Below are positions 1 to 9,540 of a stretch of DNA of 64,000 nt, in pieces. Under the pieces are notes generated by a model that saw only the letters and a list, made by a program, of their open reading frames with translations, was not told the DNA's origin and did no database searches. The first letter of the stretch is position 1. Every line of letters begins with the position of its first letter. The position numbers were made by a program, and so were the translations under genes. The stretch is from contig CANQQD010000003.1 in NCBI GenBank assembly GCA_947625865.1, positions 21,613 through 85,612 on the forward strand, given 5' to 3'. The DNA is from an uncultured Clostridia bacterium (GTDB lineage: Bacteria; Bacillota; Clostridia; Christensenellales; Borkfalkiaceae).

Positions 1-1016
1 TGCTTCTGGCGATATGATTTATTCAATAGGTAAAGACGCGTCGGCCGGTGTAGGCAACTCTAGCAAAGCGGTAACCGCGCAATTGCTTGACGGTAGCAGC
101 AAGACGTTCTTGCAGGGCTTAAAGCAAAAGGATGCGACAACGCCTAATGCAAGTGAAACTGTAGAAACAGGAGCATCTGTAACAATAACGGCAAAGGCGA
201 ACGTAACATTACGTGTTTACGTAGGTTTAGCAAACGATGGCTTCAACTCAGACAGAGCGGGAAGCATAAAATACACAGTAACCGGTGGGGAGGCGCAAAC
301 CTCAGCGATAGCAAAGCGTGAAAAGATAGCGACGATAGAAGTTACCTTAACCGAAGGGCAGACGCTTACATTGGTAGGTGTGCTTAACGCTAATACTGAC
401 GACAGCAAATCCGGTAAACTTTGGCTCTTTGGCGTTGAAGCTCAAGGTGAAAGCGGCTCGGCTCCCGCAGGCGCAAGTGAATCATTCCTTGTGCCCGATA
501 CAGCGGTGCCCGAGGCAGAAGCTACTATAACGGCTGGGACGAACATTGAAGATAATTCGTTGTTCACGGTAACCGCTTCTGGCGATATGATTTATTCAAT
601 AGGTAAAGACACGTCGGCCGGTGTAGGCAACTCTAGCAAAGCGGTAACCGCGCAGTTGCTTGACGGTAGCAGCAAGACGTTCTTGCAGGGCTTAAAGCAA
701 AAGGATGCGACAACGCCTAATGCAAGTGAAACTGTAGAAACAGGAGCATCTGTAACAATAACGGCAAAGGCGAACGTAACATTACGTGTTTACGTAGGTT
801 TAGCAAACGATGGCTTCAACTCAGACAGAGCGGGAAGCATAAAATACACAGTAACCGGTGGGGAGGCGCAAACCTCAGCGATAGCAAAGCGTGAAAAGAT
901 AGCGACGATAGAAGTTACCTTAACCGAAGGGCAGACGCTTACATTGGTAGGTGTGCTTAACGCTAATACTGACGACAGCAAATCCGGTAAACTTTGGCTC
1001 TTTGGCGTTGAGGCTA
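1..1016 (+). repeat. Tandem direct repeat, period 573 bp (1..443 and 574..1016) with a 130-bp linker
   Basis: Copies differ at only about 4 positions by eye (e.g. gacgcgtcg/gacacgtcg, caattg/cagttg, gttgaagct/gttgaggct). Confidence 0.93.
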
Positions 1017-1027
1017 AAACTAATTAA
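2..1027 (+). CDS. C-terminal part of a repeat-containing secreted/surface protein (carbohydrate-binding-like beta domains); 5' end lies outside the window
   Basis: Frame is open to the window edge (ASGDMIYSIG precedes the first Met and matches the second copy). Two ~148-aa near-identical beta-rich domains, 191-aa period. Confidence 0.7.
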   Translation, partial: ASGDMIYSIGKDASAGVGNSSKAVTAQLLDGSSKTFLQGLKQKDATTPNASETVETGASVTITAKANVTLRVYVGLANDGFNSDRAGSIKYTVTGGEAQTSAIAKREKIATIEVTLTEGQTLTLVGVLNANTDDSKSGKLWLFGVEAQGESGSAPAGASESFLVPDTAVPEAEATITAGTNIEDNSLFTVTASGDMIYSIGKDTSAGVGNSSKAVTAQLLDGSSKTFLQGLKQKDATTPNASETVETGASVTITAKANVTLRVYVGLANDGFNSDRAGSIKYTVTGGEAQTSAIAKREKIATIEVTLTEGQTLTLVGVLNANTDDSKSGKLWLFGVEAKTN

Positions 1028-1048
1028 GCGAGGAGGTAAAAGAATTTT

Positions 1049-4000
1049 ATGAAATCTAATGTTAAAAAGAAAGTATTTTCGGGAATTGCCGTACTCGCTG
1101 TGGCGGCTTCGGCTGTAGCCGGAACCTTGGCGTTAGTAAATGTTAATAAAAATGGCAATTCATATATCCAGGCGGAAACCGATCTCGGGCACAATGTTAT
1201 TGCAACGGCTTGGGGCGGCGCACAACAGCAGCAGGGCGGCGGCAAAACATACTATGTTTCGCCCGATGGTTCCGGTGATGAATATTCTGCAACCCACCCC
1301 GGCAGTATAGGCACATTGCTCTATGACGAATACGAGGAATCGCCCAAGTCTCCTGTCGGTCCCGGCGACACCGTCATTGTAAAAGGCGGCACCTATGAGC
1401 TTGGAAATAGTGATACCACCAACTCAACCCCAACCGGGGACGACAATTTAAGTCCGACCGCCGGTTTGGTGTTCAGGAAAAGCGGTACTTACAATAACTA
1501 TATAAAGATTATAGCTGAAGAAGGCACAACACCTGTGCTTACATTCTATTCCCAGACGTTTGGACCTCGTGGCGTACAGATTTACGGAAACTACGTATAT
1601 TGGTCCGGCATCAATATCGAGGGAGCGGGCGATAACGGCATGTTTATAGCCGGTAGCTATAACACTATAGAAAATTGCGAGTTTTCTTTCTGCCGCGACA
1701 CAGGCTTGCAACTTGGCAGATCGGCTGAAATTTTAACTTCGATCCGCCAGTGGCCTAACTACAACCTCATTAAAAACTGCACTTCACACAACAATTACGA
1801 CAACGAATCCGCAGGCGAAAACGCCGACGGTTTCGCGGCGAAGCTCACGGTAGGTTACGGCAACGTATTCGACGGCTGTATAGCATACCGTAACTCCGAC
1901 GACGGCTGGGATCTCTATGCAAAGAACGATTCGGGCAATATAGGTACGGTTATTCTTTATAACTGCGTTGCCTTTGAAAACGGCTTTATAGAGTCTACGC
2001 AAGATGTATATAATGCCAAATTCCCCAACGCGCATGAAGACAAACTTGAGGATAAAGCTGTTTATGCAGACAAATATGTCACGGCAAATGGCGACGGCAA
2101 CGGCTTCAAACTCGGCGGCGAAAACATGGAGGCAGACGTTTATATCTATAACTGCCTTGCCTTCCATAACAGGCTGCACGGCTTCACCGATAACTCCAAC
2201 CCCGGCGTTATAACCATCAAAAACTGCACCAGCTACGACAACAGCCGTTTGGTAAGTGACGAAACCGGCGAGGTTATAAACAAGTCCAACGGTGAAGAAT
2301 CTTCCGACTGGTCGTCCAATATAGACCTGTCGCGCCACGAGAACAGCTATAATATCATTGAAAACACGCTGTCTGTTAAGGGTGTACTTCCCGATGAGAT
2401 AGAGAGCGACGAATACCGCGGAACAGTACGCAACAGTATTCTCACCCGCGGCAATACAGCAGCTACCAGGAAGTATTATAAAATAGAAGGAGCGCTCGAC
2501 GCGGATGCCAAGAACGGTATAACCGGCAAGGAGACTACGGCTCTTGTTGCTTCTGATGTGTTTGAACAGCTTCCCGTGGTTAAAGACGGCGAAACTTTAA
2601 CGTATAACATTACAGGTAAAGATTCCTATAAATCGGCGACCCCCATACACAAGCAACTCCGCAATTCCGACGGCTCCGTAAATATGGGCTCTATACTTAA
2701 AATAAAGAATAGGGGCGCATATATAAACGGTGTTGATCTCGGTGCCGATCTCAGCAAAACGAGCCAGAGCGGTTACGAATACTTCGAAGCGGAAAATCCG
2801 TATGCAGATGCTAAAAACGAAAACTCTGCCATAGTTGAAAGGGCAAAGAACGCGCTTGTTATACCCGTTGATTTGGGCGCCGTATATCAGGATTTTGAAG
2901 TTCCCACCCAGATGGCTGGCACAAGTGGTATAGTTACTATAACCTGGTCGACAGATAACACGGATGTGCTTACTATAGATACCGAAGCCATTAAAGAATC
3001 CGTGTCTATGGTAAGGACAATTGCTGTCATTGTAAACCGTGACGCTACAGAAAATAAGGATGTTACGCTCACAGCAACTCTTACCTATGGTACGGGAGAT
3101 GCGCAAGTTACGGCAACAAAGGAATTTGAACTTACCGTAGTTAAGAACGAATATAAACTGGGCAAACTTATTGCAACCGACGCCGACGGTAAAGTGCTCG
3201 CGGACGGTTCCAGCATAATTCTCGATAGCTACACTATCTACAGGGAGCCCACTATCACTGTTGAAAACGGATACGATTACAACGGCAAGCTCCTTCCCGA
3301 AGATAAGTATGAGATTTCCGCAAAGTATGAATGGCAGGAGAACGGCAACACGCCTAAGATAGAAGTAAAGGGCTATACCCCTTCGCACGCAGGCGTATTT
3401 ACCATAACCTACACCGCAAAAATGGGTGAAGAAAAGAGCTCATTGACCATTCATATCTACAATGCAAGCCCTGATGCGCAGGTTGACTTCAATACCCCCG
3501 AGGATGCTGTGGCTCCCGTATCCGAAGTTGTGGTTTATCGCGATGGCTTCTCCATTGCAGGCGCAGTCAACAGCCCGAAGGGCAAGATATACACCGTTGT
3601 ATCTTCCACGCCTCTTAACGATGTGACCAAGGAAAGCATTAAAGACTACACCGACGTTCAGATCGAATCATTTGAGGGCGTAAGCATTAAGTTCGAGTAT
3701 GAAAACGCCAACACAGCCGGGTACTATATCTACTACGCACTCGGCAACAACAACGGCGACATAACCTCTTCCGCAGTATATACCGCAGAAGTAAATGTTG
3801 TTGACATCAGCACCAAGGCCGATTTTATAAAGATCGCAGGCGGCGCAAAGATTGGCAGCGAGAATCCTTCTACGACCATCTATAAGCTGACGTGCGACCT
3901 CGATTTCGAGGGTGATACTTGGGCACAGTGGACTAAATCCGCTAAGCCTTTCACGGGTCTTTTCAACGGCGCGGGCCACACCATTAAGAACATCACCGCT

Positions 4001-4927
4001 AAGGCCGGCACAAGTTCTTCGGCAGGCTCCAACACGTCCAACGTATTCTATCAGGTCAAGGGCGGCACGATAATGAACGTTAAGTTTGAGAATATCGACC
4101 TTGAGGGTTATCGTGTTGTAGCTGTAGTAGGTACATGCTACGGCGGCTACTTCTACAATATCGCAATGAAGAATATCAACGCCAGCGGTGACCAGCGTGT
4201 AGCTGCTCTTATAGGTACGGTAGGCGAAACGGAGTCCGTTCCCGTATATATCGACCAGGTATCTCTTACCAACGACGTTTCCGCAGAGACCACTTGCTTG
4301 ATAAAGGCAACCTACAACGACTCGCGTTCGGGCGGTCTTATCGGACTTGTACAGTGCGAGAAAGACGACAATATAGGTTCGCAGATCTATATCAGCAACT
4401 GCGCCGTTGTGACCAATTGCAATGTATATTCCGACTTCGGCGGCATGGTAGGCTGCTACGAGGATCAAACCGCAAGCTATGCTCTTGAAATAACCAATTG
4501 CATGTACTATGGCAACATCCTTGCTACAGACGGCGTGCGCTGCAGCGGTATCTACGGATATCACAAGGGCGGCTATTCCGACGTTAAGATCACGGGCTGC
4601 CTTGTTGCAATCCCCAGTTTCTCGGCGAAAGGCATAAACGTTAACGAGATCCCTCAGAAGAATGCGTCTGCACTGTGGGGACAATGGGCTGGTGACCATA
4701 CCTATGCAACAAACTGTGCTACAATAGATATTGGCATATATGATAAAGGTGCAAACTTCAGCAACGTCAACGCATATTCTTCACGTGAGCAGGTTTCTAT
4801 AAAAGCTGCTACTAATGTCTGCAGATTTGATTTGAAAGAGAGGTGGACTGCAGTTACCGTAGACGGTGACGACCAGCACATTCAGGCTCCTTATCTCACG
4901 CTGAATTTCCTCGGTGACTGGGACTGA
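1049..4927 (+). CDS. Secreted right-handed beta-helix protein, pectate lyase-like (PL9-type), with Ig-like and GLUG-like C-terminal regions
   Basis: Signal peptide MKSNVKKKVFSGIAVLAVAASAVAG; YYVSPDGSGD...PGDTVIVKGGTYEL...N-terminal beta-helix repeats (IENCEFSFCRDTGLQLG, NCTSHNNYDNESAGENADGFAAKL); GLFNGAGHTIKNITAK. RBS gaggaggt upstream. Confidence 0.8.
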   Translation: MKSNVKKKVFSGIAVLAVAASAVAGTLALVNVNKNGNSYIQAETDLGHNVIATAWGGAQQQQGGGKTYYVSPDGSGDEYSATHPGSIGTLLYDEYEESPKSPVGPGDTVIVKGGTYELGNSDTTNSTPTGDDNLSPTAGLVFRKSGTYNNYIKIIAEEGTTPVLTFYSQTFGPRGVQIYGNYVYWSGINIEGAGDNGMFIAGSYNTIENCEFSFCRDTGLQLGRSAEILTSIRQWPNYNLIKNCTSHNNYDNESAGENADGFAAKLTVGYGNVFDGCIAYRNSDDGWDLYAKNDSGNIGTVILYNCVAFENGFIESTQDVYNAKFPNAHEDKLEDKAVYADKYVTANGDGNGFKLGGENMEADVYIYNCLAFHNRLHGFTDNSNPGVITIKNCTSYDNSRLVSDETGEVINKSNGEESSDWSSNIDLSRHENSYNIIENTLSVKGVLPDEIESDEYRGTVRNSILTRGNTAATRKYYKIEGALDADAKNGITGKETTALVASDVFEQLPVVKDGETLTYNITGKDSYKSATPIHKQLRNSDGSVNMGSILKIKNRGAYINGVDLGADLSKTSQSGYEYFEAENPYADAKNENSAIVERAKNALVIPVDLGAVYQDFEVPTQMAGTSGIVTITWSTDNTDVLTIDTEAIKESVSMVRTIAVIVNRDATENKDVTLTATLTYGTGDAQVTATKEFELTVVKNEYKLGKLIATDADGKVLADGSSIILDSYTIYREPTITVENGYDYNGKLLPEDKYEISAKYEWQENGNTPKIEVKGYTPSHAGVFTITYTAKMGEEKSSLTIHIYNASPDAQVDFNTPEDAVAPVSEVVVYRDGFSIAGAVNSPKGKIYTVVSSTPLNDVTKESIKDYTDVQIESFEGVSIKFEYENANTAGYYIYYALGNNNGDITSSAVYTAEVNVVDISTKADFIKIAGGAKIGSENPSTTIYKLTCDLDFEGDTWAQWTKSAKPFTGLFNGAGHTIKNITAKAGTSSSAGSNTSNVFYQVKGGTIMNVKFENIDLEGYRVVAVVGTCYGGYFYNIAMKNINASGDQRVAALIGTVGETESVPVYIDQVSLTNDVSAETTCLIKATYNDSRSGGLIGLVQCEKDDNIGSQIYISNCAVVTNCNVYSDFGGMVGCYEDQTASYALEITNCMYYGNILATDGVRCSGIYGYHKGGYSDVKITGCLVAIPSFSAKGINVNEIPQKNASALWGQWAGDHTYATNCATIDIGIYDKGANFSNVNAYSSREQVSIKAATNVCRFDLKERWTAVTVDGDDQHIQAPYLTLNFLGDWD

Positions 4928-4961
4928 TAAGATAACCGTTCTCAACGGTTTAGCATGAACG

Positions 4962-4996
4962 CGGGCGCGGCTTTAAAAGCCGCGCCCGTAGTTTTT
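4962..4996 (+). terminator. Rho-independent terminator
   Basis: cgggcgcggctttaaaagccgcgcccg followed by a T-rich tail. Confidence 0.8.
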
Positions 4997-5064
4997 ATAA
5001 ATCACTTTACATTTTCGGTTTGCGGTGATAAAATATATCCGAAAACATAGTGCAGGAGATATAT

Positions 5065-6237
5065 ATGAATTACAGACAAGAATCGCTCAAAAGGCACGCC
5101 GAATGGCAGGGTAAAATAGAGACGAAGGTGCGTGTTCCCGTATCGAGCAGGGAGGAGCTTTCCCTTGCATATACGCCGGGCGTTGCCGAGCCCTGTATGG
5201 CAATTCACGAGGATATAGAAAAATCATTCACGCTCACCCGCCGCTGGAACACCGTTCCCGTAATAACGGACGGAACTGCGGTGCTCGGCTTGGGCGATAT
5301 CGGTCCCGAAGCCGGCATGCCCGTAATGGAGGGCAAATGCGCGCTTTTCAAGGAGTTCGGCGGAGTCGATGCGTTTCCTCTCTGTATCCGCTCAAAGGAC
5401 ACCGAGGAAATAATCCGTACTATCGAATTGCTTGCGGGTTCGTTCGGGGGTATAAATTTGGAGGATATATCCGCCCCGCGCTGCTTTGAAATCGAAACAA
5501 GGCTTAAGGCTGAGCTTGATATTCCCGTATTCCACGACGACCAGCACGGCACGGCGATCGTGACGGCTGCGGCTCTTTTAAACGCTCTTAAAATCGTTAA
5601 AAAGGAGCTTACGTCCCTTAAAATCGTGATCAACGGAGCCGGCGCCGCGGGTATAGCCATTGCCAAATTCCTTTTGAATATGGGCGTTAAAGATATAACC
5701 ATGTGCGCAAGCCGCGGCATAATCTGCGAGGGCGATACATCCGTCAACCCTGCCCAGCAGGAGATCGCAAAGGTGACCAACCGTAAAAAGCTTAAGGGCA
5801 AGCTTGCCGACGCCATGGCGGGTGCGGACGTCTTTATCGGCGTGTCCGTCGCAAACTGCGTCACCCGCGAAATGGTGGCTTCAATGGCAAAGGACGCAAT
5901 AGTGTTCACCTGCGCTAACCCAGTGCCCGAAATTGCCCGCGACGAAGCTCTTGCCGCCGGCGCAAAGGTAGTGGGGACCGGCTCTTCCGAGTATCCGAAC
6001 CAAATCAACAACGTGCTTGTGTTTCCGGGGCTCTTCCGCGGCGCTCTCGACGTCCGCGCCACTACTATAAATTCAGAAATGATGATTGCCGCAGCGCGTG
6101 GCATTGCAAGCTGCGTTCCCGACGACAAACTTTCAGTTGACTTTATTTTGCCCTATGCGTACGATAAGACCGCACACCAGAAGGTTGCCGAGGCTGTTTC
6201 GGCGGCAGCCCGCAGAACGGGAGTGGCAAAGCTTTAA
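5065..6237 (+). CDS. NAD(P)-dependent malic enzyme (malate dehydrogenase, oxaloacetate-decarboxylating)
   Basis: YTPGVAEPCMAI, TDGTAVLGLGDIGPEAGMPVMEGK, DDQHGTAIV; RBS caggag before ATG 5065. Confidence 0.95.
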   Translation: MNYRQESLKRHAEWQGKIETKVRVPVSSREELSLAYTPGVAEPCMAIHEDIEKSFTLTRRWNTVPVITDGTAVLGLGDIGPEAGMPVMEGKCALFKEFGGVDAFPLCIRSKDTEEIIRTIELLAGSFGGINLEDISAPRCFEIETRLKAELDIPVFHDDQHGTAIVTAAALLNALKIVKKELTSLKIVINGAGAAGIAIAKFLLNMGVKDITMCASRGIICEGDTSVNPAQQEIAKVTNRKKLKGKLADAMAGADVFIGVSVANCVTREMVASMAKDAIVFTCANPVPEIARDEALAAGAKVVGTGSSEYPNQINNVLVFPGLFRGALDVRATTINSEMMIAAARGIASCVPDDKLSVDFILPYAYDKTAHQKVAEAVSAAARRTGVAKL

Positions 6238-6288
6238 ATATAAATAAAAATCTCCTCGCAACAGGGCGGGAGAATACCGAATTTCAAA

Positions 6289-6318
6289 GCGGCGGCGCGA
6301 AATATTTCGCGCCGCCGC
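6289..6318. terminator. Bidirectional terminator between convergent genes
   Basis: Perfect 15+15 palindrome GCGGCGGCGCGAAATATTTCGCGCCGCCGC. Confidence 0.75.
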
Positions 6319-6327
6319 AAATTTTAT

Positions 6328-6642
6328 TTATTGCTTTGACCGTGCACTTAAAATAGTTATAACCGCGTCTTGCACCTCAGGCTCCGCACTGAATGTCAAT
6401 TTCAGAATTTCGCGCTGCCTGTCCGATAAATAATTTTTATTCAGCTCAAGATTGTTGGAATTGCCTATAAGATAGTCCACCGAAACATCAAAAAACCTGG
6501 CAAGCGCAATAAGCTGTTCTATTGAGGGCTGGGTATTGGAATTTTCCCAATTGTTATAAGTCCCTTGGCTAACATTCATAATTTTTGCAATGCTCCGCTG
6601 GGAAAGCTCCTTTTCGGTTCTCAACTCAAATAATCTGATCAT
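6328..6642 (-). CDS. XRE-family HTH transcriptional regulator
   Basis: LFELRTEKELSQRSIAKIMNVSQGTYNNWENSNTQPSIEQLIALARFFDVSVDYLIG. Confidence 0.93.
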   Translation of the reverse strand: MIRLFELRTEKELSQRSIAKIMNVSQGTYNNWENSNTQPSIEQLIALARFFDVSVDYLIGNSNNLELNKNYLSDRQREILKLTFSAEPEVQDAVITILSARSKQ

Positions 6643-6724
6643 TTAATCTCTCCAATCAATTTATTCCTCTCAATCAGTATTGCCTCACATGACTAAATTA
6701 TATTAAATATTTTAATCAAAGGGC

Positions 6725-6780
6725 TTGACTTATTAGATTATTTAGTTATATAATAGCTATGTGATTAAATTAATTAATCA
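6725..6780 (+). promoter_or_regulatory. Predicted promoter plus inverted-repeat operator upstream of the 884-aa membrane protein gene
   Basis: TTGACT (6725-6730), 18 nt, TATAAT (6749-6754); TGATTAA-N5-TTAATCA at 6762-6780. Confidence 0.6.
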
Positions 6781-6808
6781 TTGACTATTTCTACTCGGGG
6801 GAAAAATA

Positions 6809-9463
6809 ATGGATAATGATAACGCAAGGCTGTGCCTGGAAAAATTTGAGCGGGATATTTCGCCGCAGCAGGCAAAAGAAATCAAAGAACAGCTCAAATC
6901 GGTTCCTGACGAACGCGCTCAAAACATAAGAGGTATAAAGACCAAAAGCGCAGAAAAGACAGTTATGCTTTCCTCAATTTTTGGGCTTTTCGGCGGCGGC
7001 AGCTTTTATCTCGGACAGCTTAAAAGAGGTCTCTGCAAGGTTCTCTTCAATGTAATTGTTCCGTTCGCCGTGGCAATGATTTTTTTATTCTGGCTTGCCC
7101 CGACAAACAGAATGTATGCCGAGCAGGGTTCCTTGTACAGCAGTTTTTCCACAAGCAAAACGGCAGGTTTATCTAATTTTGAATATCATTACAGTTTAAT
7201 GGCGGAACAAGAGCAGGATGATACCGATGGGTCAAACAGCAATTCCGATCTTTATGATCGCGGTTTTACCGACAACATTAACACAGCATCAACTCTTTAC
7301 AGTCAGGCGCTTGAAAAACTTCGCAATAGCTTTAACGATATTCCAAATAATTTTTCTCAATTAGAGGCGCTTTATAAAGATCCGAGTATGCCGGATAAAT
7401 ATATGCTGTCGGAAAGATATCAAGCAATAAACGAACAATTCGCCGAGTTTAATGAAAAGTATAATGGCGCTGAAAATGCGCCTGCCAAATACAGCTTTGC
7501 AAATTATTCCGGCACTTTAAAAAATGTTTATAATACTTTGACTGCAATATTTCCCAATATGTCAAAGCAGGAACAAGAACCCGGATTCGAGCAGGGAAAA
7601 GAACAATCGTTGACCGAAAAGCTTGAGACTGTATTAACAGAAGATCCTGTAAAGGAAAATAAGGAACTCGTTGATGATATAAGTTCTCTTATAAACGATA
7701 TAACCGTTTTGTCGTCCACAGATTTGGAGTCATATATCAACTTACTCGATTTGATAGACTTACAAAATCTTTTGGATACTGCTGTGCCCGCCGACAACCG
7801 CGTAGCATTTGAAGCGGTAGACGGAGTAATGACGAAACTTGAAAGATATTATGAATCCGGCGAGGATAATCTTGATACGCTTGCAGAGTTCATCTTGTCT
7901 TTAAATAATGGAATAAGCAGTGTCGATATTGTAAAAATAGATCAAAGCATTAAGAATGTGCAGGAGCCTATTGACCAGATAGTTGCCACGAATATCTACA
8001 ACACAATCGAACCAATGAATGGCATTATTCACCCAGCAAACAGCAGTAGCGATGTGATCGAGATCGAAGGCGATAGTTTAAGCGTAACTTTTGGAGGCAA
8101 GGGTACACTTACTGTAAGTTTCGCGTCCACGGGCAGCAATTTTAAATCGCATTTCGGCATAAAAGACGCCGAAGGTAATTATATCGAAGCGAGCAGCGAA
8201 TCCACAGCTTCAAAAGTTGAGGAGGGATTAGATGCAGGAGCGTACGCCGTAACGGGAGTCGGCTATAAGACGGTAAAATATAGCATAGATACAGCGGGGA
8301 CATATATTCTTTGTAGTCCTAAGGACGTAACGGGCAGAGGCTGCTATATCGGCTCTATAGCTATGAAAGACATAGTAGATGGCGAAAACGGACAGGAAAC
8401 GCACGATGATGCCCTTGATATTGCAAAGTTGAAAGAGGCAATCAAGGCTGATTTGGGCGTTGTGGGCGTTGATACTATTGCAGATAAATCGGTGCTTAAA
8501 GAAGAGTATTTTAAAAAAGACGCAGACGGTAAAAACAGCAACGCTTTCTTAAGTTTGATTGCGGCAGAAAGCCAAAATGTTAAGTACATAACAATCAATA
8601 AAGGTTTTGAAGAATTGCTTTCAAATGTGGTCGTCGCGCTTAATAAATTATCTGCAGATGCAGGAGAAGATTCGCTGATTCCTGAAATGTATGAAGAGTT
8701 GCAAACTATTTCATCAAAGTATACTTCATTGGATCTGGCAAAAAAATTTGCAGACCTTTATGAATATAAAGTAGACGAAGATAATAAAAAAGCCGAAACG
8801 GTAAACTTTGTTGAAGAGTATGAAACTGCTTTTAAAAAGTTTGTTACTGAAAATTATAAAAAGAACGACAACTCGAACCTTTTGACCTTATCTCAACTTG
8901 TTGAACCCTTCAATAATGCTGCAGACACAATAGCTGAAGATGCAAGCAATATAAATGCTATACGTAGCAGTTCGGTATTTGATAAGACAATATATCTTGT
9001 AAGTTCACATACGGCAGAAACACTGTTACAGTATTACACCGATAGTCCCGTAAGTTTCTTCAATGAGTCGGGGGAAGGATTGCTTATCTATTATTTGTGT
9101 GCTGCGCCCCGAACCGAGGCAGATATCAAGCTTGGTATAACAGATACATTGAGAGATTATTATTACACCTCTCAGATAATAGTAATGAAAGCTCAAACGA
9201 TTTATAAGCTAACCACGCTTGAAGCTATTGAACAGGATTTGATGGGCATGTCTTCGGAAATAAACGCCTTGAATTCGCTTACATCCGACAAGGTTTACGG
9301 TTGGAGACTTACATCCGAACTGCTCACTGCTTTGTTTGCAACATATCTTGCCATAGATTTGATAGTTATTGTTGCGTACTGGGTATTCGAGGTGTTCAGA
9401 GACAGAGAAAAGTGCTACAATATGAATTATGAACTCATATGTAAAGCTCTATCAATAAAATAA
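6809..9463 (+). CDS. Uncharacterised 884-aa membrane protein with N-terminal TM2-like hairpin, large external region and C-terminal TM
   Basis: LFGGGSFYLGQLKRGLCKVLFNVIVPFAVAMIFLFW near N-terminus; TSELLTALFATYLAIDLIVIVAYWVFEVF at C-terminus. Confidence 0.75.
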   Translation: MDNDNARLCLEKFERDISPQQAKEIKEQLKSVPDERAQNIRGIKTKSAEKTVMLSSIFGLFGGGSFYLGQLKRGLCKVLFNVIVPFAVAMIFLFWLAPTNRMYAEQGSLYSSFSTSKTAGLSNFEYHYSLMAEQEQDDTDGSNSNSDLYDRGFTDNINTASTLYSQALEKLRNSFNDIPNNFSQLEALYKDPSMPDKYMLSERYQAINEQFAEFNEKYNGAENAPAKYSFANYSGTLKNVYNTLTAIFPNMSKQEQEPGFEQGKEQSLTEKLETVLTEDPVKENKELVDDISSLINDITVLSSTDLESYINLLDLIDLQNLLDTAVPADNRVAFEAVDGVMTKLERYYESGEDNLDTLAEFILSLNNGISSVDIVKIDQSIKNVQEPIDQIVATNIYNTIEPMNGIIHPANSSSDVIEIEGDSLSVTFGGKGTLTVSFASTGSNFKSHFGIKDAEGNYIEASSESTASKVEEGLDAGAYAVTGVGYKTVKYSIDTAGTYILCSPKDVTGRGCYIGSIAMKDIVDGENGQETHDDALDIAKLKEAIKADLGVVGVDTIADKSVLKEEYFKKDADGKNSNAFLSLIAAESQNVKYITINKGFEELLSNVVVALNKLSADAGEDSLIPEMYEELQTISSKYTSLDLAKKFADLYEYKVDEDNKKAETVNFVEEYETAFKKFVTENYKKNDNSNLLTLSQLVEPFNNAADTIAEDASNINAIRSSSVFDKTIYLVSSHTAETLLQYYTDSPVSFFNESGEGLLIYYLCAAPRTEADIKLGITDTLRDYYYTSQIIVMKAQTIYKLTTLEAIEQDLMGMSSEINALNSLTSDKVYGWRLTSELLTALFATYLAIDLIVIVAYWVFEVFRDREKCYNMNYELICKALSIK

Positions 9464-9489
9464 TCTTTTAAATAGACTTATATGTTCTG

Positions 9490-9528
9490 TGCTGCGGAGC
9501 GAATAAATTCGCTCCGCAGCATTTTTTT
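9490..9528 (+). terminator. Rho-independent terminator
   Basis: tgctgcggagcgaataaattcgctccgcagca + T7. Confidence 0.9.
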
Positions 9529-9540
9529 GCCTTAAAATAC

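Noticed and set aside
1-1016. Two 573-bp-spaced repeats as a CRISPR or transposon
   Set aside because: Repeats are in-frame protein domains with no short-repeat/spacer pattern, terminal inverted repeats or transposase.
3668-4699. 343-aa minus-strand ORF inside the pectate-lyase-like gene (also 2597-3388 and 1784-2338)
   Set aside because: Antisense shadow ORFs; the plus frame has clear beta-helix and GLUG-like repeats.
5205-6128. 307-aa minus-strand ORF over malic enzyme
   Set aside because: The plus strand encodes unmistakable malic enzyme; the antisense product is low-complexity Ser/Ala-rich.
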